The translations under genes were made by a program, and so were the position numbers. A DNA stretch of 64,000 nt from UBA6918 sp040754425. Its GTDB lineage: Bacteria > Pseudomonadota > Gammaproteobacteria > Burkholderiales > Thiobacillaceae. Below the pieces are notes generated by a model that was not told the origin of the DNA, made no database searches, and worked only from the letters and a program-made list of their open reading frames with translations. Positions 60,719-64,000 of the stretch are shown here, piece by piece; position 1 is the first letter of the stretch; each line of letters starts with the position of its first letter. The stretch spans positions 1-64,000 of the forward strand of contig JBFMCR010000040.1 in the NCBI GenBank assembly GCA_040754425.1. Direction: 5' to 3'.

Positions 60719-61087
60719 ATGGCCATCCCGATTCTGGAAGCCATCCAGGGCAAGCAGCTGGTGCGCGATCATCACGGCAACCTCGTGGAGATCGGCGAGT
60801 GGTCGCGCGACATGGCCCGCAGCCTGGCCGCGGAAGAGGGGATCACCCTCACCGACGAGCATTTCGCGGTGCTGGACTTCCTGCGCGACTACGCCATTTC
60901 GCATGGCGCCATCGGCCGGGACGCGCAGCACATCCTGCGCGCCCTCGAGGAGCACTTCGCCGAACAGGGCGGCCGCCGCTGGCTCTACCTCTTGTTTCCC
61001 GGCGGGCCGGTGCGGCAGGGCATGAAGCTCGCCGGACTGCCGGAAGCGCCGAATGCGGCGGACCCGTCCTTCGGCTCGGTGAGCTGA
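60719..61087 (+). CDS. Cysteine-free DsrC/TusE-like protein
   Basis: A 122-residue protein from ATG 60719. The DsrC/TusE fold is recognisable: LVEIGEWSRDMARSLAAEEG, LTDEHFAVLDFLRDY and FPGGPVRQGMKLAGLPEA. Canonical members carry reactive cysteines in the C-terminal arm; this one has no cysteine anywhere. It therefore cannot carry persulfide and fits the RspA-type DsrC relatives, proposed to be regulatory. It is 14 bases after hsp20-3 and likely co-transcribed. Confidence 0.85.
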   Translation: MAIPILEAIQGKQLVRDHHGNLVEIGEWSRDMARSLAAEEGITLTDEHFAVLDFLRDYAISHGAIGRDAQHILRALEEHFAEQGGRRWLYLLFPGGPVRQGMKLAGLPEAPNAADPSFGSVS

Positions 61088-61166
61088 GCTGGTGATCTGA
61101 GGCGGGCGCATCGACCGGTGCGCGCACGGCGCGCCGGCCGCTGCGTCGCAATTGAATTGCGCGGGG

Positions 61167-63344
61167 CTACTCCCCGCGCAGCGCCGCCTTGAATTCGCGC
61201 CGGCGCCGGTGCAGGGTGGGCTCGGTGTAGCCGTTGGGCATGCGGCGGCCGTGGAAGATCATGTCCTGCGCGGCCTGGAAGGCGAGGCTGATGCAGTGCG
61301 GCGCCATGTCGATGTAGTTGGGGTCGCCGGCGTTCTGCCGGTCGACCAGCCGTGCCATGCGGCGCAGGGTTTCCATGACCTGGCTTTCGCTGACGATGCC
61401 GTGGTGCAGCCAGTTGGCGACGTGCTGGCTGGAGATGCGCAGGGTGGCGCGGTCTTCCATGAGGCCGACGTCGTGGATGTCGGGCACCTTGGAGACGCCG
61501 ACGCCCTGCTCGATCCAGCGCACCACGTAGCCGAGCAGGCCCTGGATGTTGTTGTCGAGTTCCTCCCGGATTTCCTCCGCGCCCCAGGCGGGCTTGTCCA
61601 CCACCGGAATTTTCAGCAAATCGTCGAGCGAGGCGCGCGGGCGTGATTTCAATTCCTGCTGGCGCGCGAACACGTCGACGCGGTGATAGTGGATGGCGTG
61701 CAGCGTGGCGGCGGTGGGCGAGGGTACCCAGGCGCAGTTGGCGCCGGCCTCGGGGTGCGCCTGCTTTACTGCCATCATGCCGGCCATGCGGTCGGGCATG
61801 GTCCACATGCCCTTGCCGATCTGCGCGCGGCCCGAAAGCCCGCAGGCAAGGCCGATGTCCACGTTCCAGTCCTCGTAGGCCTTGAGCCAGGCGCAGGTCT
61901 TCATGTCGCCCTTGCGCAGCACCGGGCCGGCTTCCATGGAGGTGTGGATCTCGTCGCCGGTGCGGTCGAGGAAGCCGGTGTTGATGAAGATGAGGCGCTC
62001 GGATGCTGCGCGTATGCATTCCTTGAGGTTCAGGGTGGTGCGCCGCTCCTCGTCCATGACGCCGAGCTTGAGGGTGTTCCTGGGCAATGCCAGCACGTCC
62101 TCGATGCGCGCGAACAGATCCACGGTAAACGCCACTTCGTCGGGGCCGTGCTGCTTGGGCTTGACGATGTAGACGCTGCCCGTGCGGCTGTTCTTCAGCG
62201 GGCTCGTGCCCTTGAGGTCGTGCAGCGCGCAGTAGCTGGTGACGAAGCCGTCGAGCAGTCCTTCGAACACCTCGTTGCCGTGTTCGTCGAGCACGGCGTC
62301 GGTGGTCATCAAATGGCCGACGTTGCGCACCAGCATCAGGCTGCGGCCGGGAATTTCGAAATAGCGGCCTTCGGGCGAAAGATAACGGCGGTCGGGGTTG
62401 AGCGCTCGGTTCACGCTCCTGCCGTTTTTTTCGAAAGTGCTGGAAAGCTCGCCTTTCATGAGCCCCAGCCAGTTGCGGTAGACGTTGACCTTGTCCTCGG
62501 CATCGACCGCAGCCACGGAATCCTCGCAGTCCATGATGGTGGAAACGGCGGCTTCGAGGTGGATGTCGCGGATGCCGGTGGGGTGCAGTTCGCGGATGGG
62601 GTGGTCGGTGTCGAAGCGGATTTCCAGGTGCAGGCCGTGGTGCACGAGAAGCAGGGCGGCGATGCGGCCGGCCTTTTCCTGGTAGCCGCAAAATTGCGCG
62701 GGGTCCCTGAGGCCGACGCGCGCGCCGCTGGACAGCGTCACCGTGAGTTTGCCGTCTTTGACGGCATAGGCGATGGCGTCGATGTAGCTGCCCTCGTTAA
62801 GCGGCACGGCTTCGTCGAGGAAGGCCTTGGCGTAGGCGATGACCCTGGCGCCGCGCACCGGGTTGAAGGCGCCTTTCTTCCCGGCGCCGTCGTCTTCGGG
62901 AATGGCGTCGGTACCGTAGAGGGCGTCGAACAGGCTGCCCCAGCGCGCGTTGGCGGCATTGAGCGCATAGCGCGCGTTGTTCACCGGCACCACCAGCTGC
63001 GGCCCGGCGATGCGGGCGATCTCGGCGTCGACGTTTTCGGTCGCGATGCCGAAATCGCCACCCTCGGGCAGGAGATAGCCGATGTCGTAGAGGTACTGTT
63101 TGTAGGCCGCGGCGTCGTGCGGGCGGCCCTTGCGTTCCAGGTGCCAGGCGTCGATTTTCGCCTGAAGTTCGTCGCGCCTGGCGAGCAGGGCGCGGTTTTT
63201 CGGGGTCAGCGCGCGCACGATGTCGGCGAAGCCCTGCCAGGCGCGTTCGGCCGGGATGCCGGTGCCGGGCGCGATTTCGTCGCGCACCAGATCGTAGAGC
63301 GGCTTGGCGATCCGCAGGCCGGCCAGTTCGATGCGTGTGCTCAT
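61167..63344 (-). CDS. glcB: Malate synthase G
   Basis: A 725-residue protein from ATG 63344, the usual length. Features: TIMDCEDSVAAVDAEDK, NGRSVNRALNPD, GIRDIHLEAAVS and TTLNLKECIRAA. It condenses glyoxylate with acetyl-CoA to malate. It ends at 61167 within a GCGCGGGG/CCCCGCGC hairpin (61159-61179). A 74-bp piece of this gene is repeated at 52410. Next to it is a 2-hydroxyacid dehydrogenase, which fits glyoxylate metabolism. Confidence 0.97.
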   Translation of the reverse strand: MSTRIELAGLRIAKPLYDLVRDEIAPGTGIPAERAWQGFADIVRALTPKNRALLARRDELQAKIDAWHLERKGRPHDAAAYKQYLYDIGYLLPEGGDFGIATENVDAEIARIAGPQLVVPVNNARYALNAANARWGSLFDALYGTDAIPEDDGAGKKGAFNPVRGARVIAYAKAFLDEAVPLNEGSYIDAIAYAVKDGKLTVTLSSGARVGLRDPAQFCGYQEKAGRIAALLLVHHGLHLEIRFDTDHPIRELHPTGIRDIHLEAAVSTIMDCEDSVAAVDAEDKVNVYRNWLGLMKGELSSTFEKNGRSVNRALNPDRRYLSPEGRYFEIPGRSLMLVRNVGHLMTTDAVLDEHGNEVFEGLLDGFVTSYCALHDLKGTSPLKNSRTGSVYIVKPKQHGPDEVAFTVDLFARIEDVLALPRNTLKLGVMDEERRTTLNLKECIRAASERLIFINTGFLDRTGDEIHTSMEAGPVLRKGDMKTCAWLKAYEDWNVDIGLACGLSGRAQIGKGMWTMPDRMAGMMAVKQAHPEAGANCAWVPSPTAATLHAIHYHRVDVFARQQELKSRPRASLDDLLKIPVVDKPAWGAEEIREELDNNIQGLLGYVVRWIEQGVGVSKVPDIHDVGLMEDRATLRISSQHVANWLHHGIVSESQVMETLRRMARLVDRQNAGDPNYIDMAPHCISLAFQAAQDMIFHGRRMPNGYTEPTLHRRRREFKAALRGE

Positions 63345-63426
63345 TTGGGGGTCCCGGCGATGAACGAATGCTTTCATCCTAGTCGGCGGCCGGCCATTTT
63401 CCACTGTGGCCGACTGTACTGCGTGC

Positions 63427-64000
63427 TCAGACCACGACGTTGCGCGGGCTTCCGGCGACGAAGGCTTCGATGTTGTCGATCAGCTGGTCGGCCATGATCT
63501 GCATGGCGTCGCGGCTCGCCCAGGCCACATGCGGGGTGAGGATGAAATTGGGCAGGTCGAGGTCCAGCAGGGGGTTGCCCTCGCGCGGCGGCTCCACCGA
63601 CAGCACGTCGAAGCCGGCGCCGGCGATGCGCTTCGACTGGAGCGCCTCGACCAGCGCGGCCTCGTCGACCAGGTTGCCGCGCGCGGTATTGATGAGAATG
63701 GCCGTCGGCTTCATCAGGCCGAATTCGCGTGTCGAAATCATGTGCCGCGTCTCAGGGGTGAGCGGGGTGTGCAGCGAAATCACGTCGGCTTCCTTCAGCA
63801 CGGTGTCGAACGCGGTAAAGCCCTCGCGCACGCTCGCGGCGTTCTTGTGCTCGGCGGCCAGCACCTTCATGCCGAAGGCTTCCGCGATCCTGCGCACGCT
63901 TCTCCCGAGCACGCCTTGGCCGACGAGCCCCAGCGTGCTGCCGTGGATGTCGCTGATTGAGCGGGTAAAGAGGCAAAATGTGTCGGCCTGCCGCCACAGC
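63427..64000 (-). CDS. D-2-hydroxyacid dehydrogenase (glycerate/hydroxypyruvate reductase-like), partial
   Basis: The 3' part of a gene that runs off the right edge; 191 residues are visible. The NAD loop is LGLVGQGVLGRSV, the catalytic Arg is in INTARGNLVDE, the Glu in DVLSVEPP and the His in LTPHVAW. The upstream visible residues (WRQADTFCLF) match the hinge before the loop in HprA-like enzymes. The N-terminus is outside the window. Confidence 0.88.
   Translation of the reverse strand, partial: LWRQADTFCLFTRSISDIHGSTLGLVGQGVLGRSVRRIAEAFGMKVLAAEHKNAASVREGFTAFDTVLKEADVISLHTPLTPETRHMISTREFGLMKPTAILINTARGNLVDEAALVEALQSKRIAGAGFDVLSVEPPREGNPLLDLDLPNFILTPHVAWASRDAMQIMADQLIDNIEAFVAGSPRNVVV

Noticed and set aside
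61159..61179. Terminator for glcB
   Set aside because: The hairpin GCGCGGGG/CCCCGCGC overlaps the stop codon but has no T-tract on either strand, so it is noted only as a palindrome.

Overview
The window looks like chromosomal DNA of a Gram-negative proteobacterium, most likely a betaproteobacterium. This is inferred from the high G+C seen by eye, the LpxC/LpxD-type and KpsC/KpsS outer-envelope genes, type I secretion with RTX proteins, a DsrC-family protein, clpS-clpA and groES-groEL. The genus cannot be named from the sequence alone.

Region by region. (1) 1-800: the end of an ISL3-like insertion sequence, a sulfotransferase remnant, and a small non-autonomous element with 25-bp inverted ends and a perfect 8-bp target duplication. 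(2) 797-23917: a large surface-glycan/lipid island. It holds an LpxD-like acyltransferase, a ketoacyl-ACP synthase III and a dedicated acyl carrier protein, an RgpF/HAD glycan protein with a partner, four consecutive PAPS-type sulfotransferase-like genes, glycosyltransferases, a methyltransferase, a DUF1800/DUF1501 pair, galE, cysC (makes PAPS), cysQ (removes PAP) and an RTX protein. The gene set suggests a sulfated, possibly acylated, extracellular glycan. A hicBA toxin-antitoxin pair sits between two 681-bp copies of the galE/cysC junction. (3) 24002-30106: kpsC and kpsS (Kdo linker of capsules), a beta-helix protein, an LpxC-type deacetylase and an SDR. (4) 30231-32802: clpS-clpA, followed by an unusual leftward terminator and possibly a small RNA. 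(5) 33136-38945: an EAL/GGDEF protein and the dTDP-rhamnose operon rfbBACD, interrupted by a four-helix-bundle (S23) gene flanked by inverted heptamer arrays. (6) 39056-39131: tRNA-Asn with a clear promoter and terminator.

(7) 39256-46508: a c-di-GMP/two-component signalling cluster. Two proteins with near-copy sensor domains (a diguanylate cyclase and a hybrid histidine kinase) flank a PhnD-like lipoprotein, followed by an HD-GYP response regulator. The kinase is split by an in-frame TAA. (8) 46551-52254: a lipoprotein, the type I secretion ABC and HlyD genes, and a second RTX protein (NIDO domain) whose C-terminus matches that of the RTX protein 30 kb away. (9) 52410-61087: a proteostasis island with psiE, a GroEL/GroES pair lacking the GGM tail, ftsH, cbpM, cbpA, three hsp20 genes and a cysteine-free DsrC-like protein, with candidate divergent sigma-32 promoters at 59232-59292. 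(10) 61167-64000: malate synthase G and a 2-hydroxyacid dehydrogenase running off the right edge; a 74-bp relic of the malate synthase gene lies 9 kb to the left.

Several reading frames are disrupted: a G6 tract at 1598, a +1 shift at about 12480, and the TAA at 43655. They could be real decay or assembly errors, and the sequence alone cannot tell.
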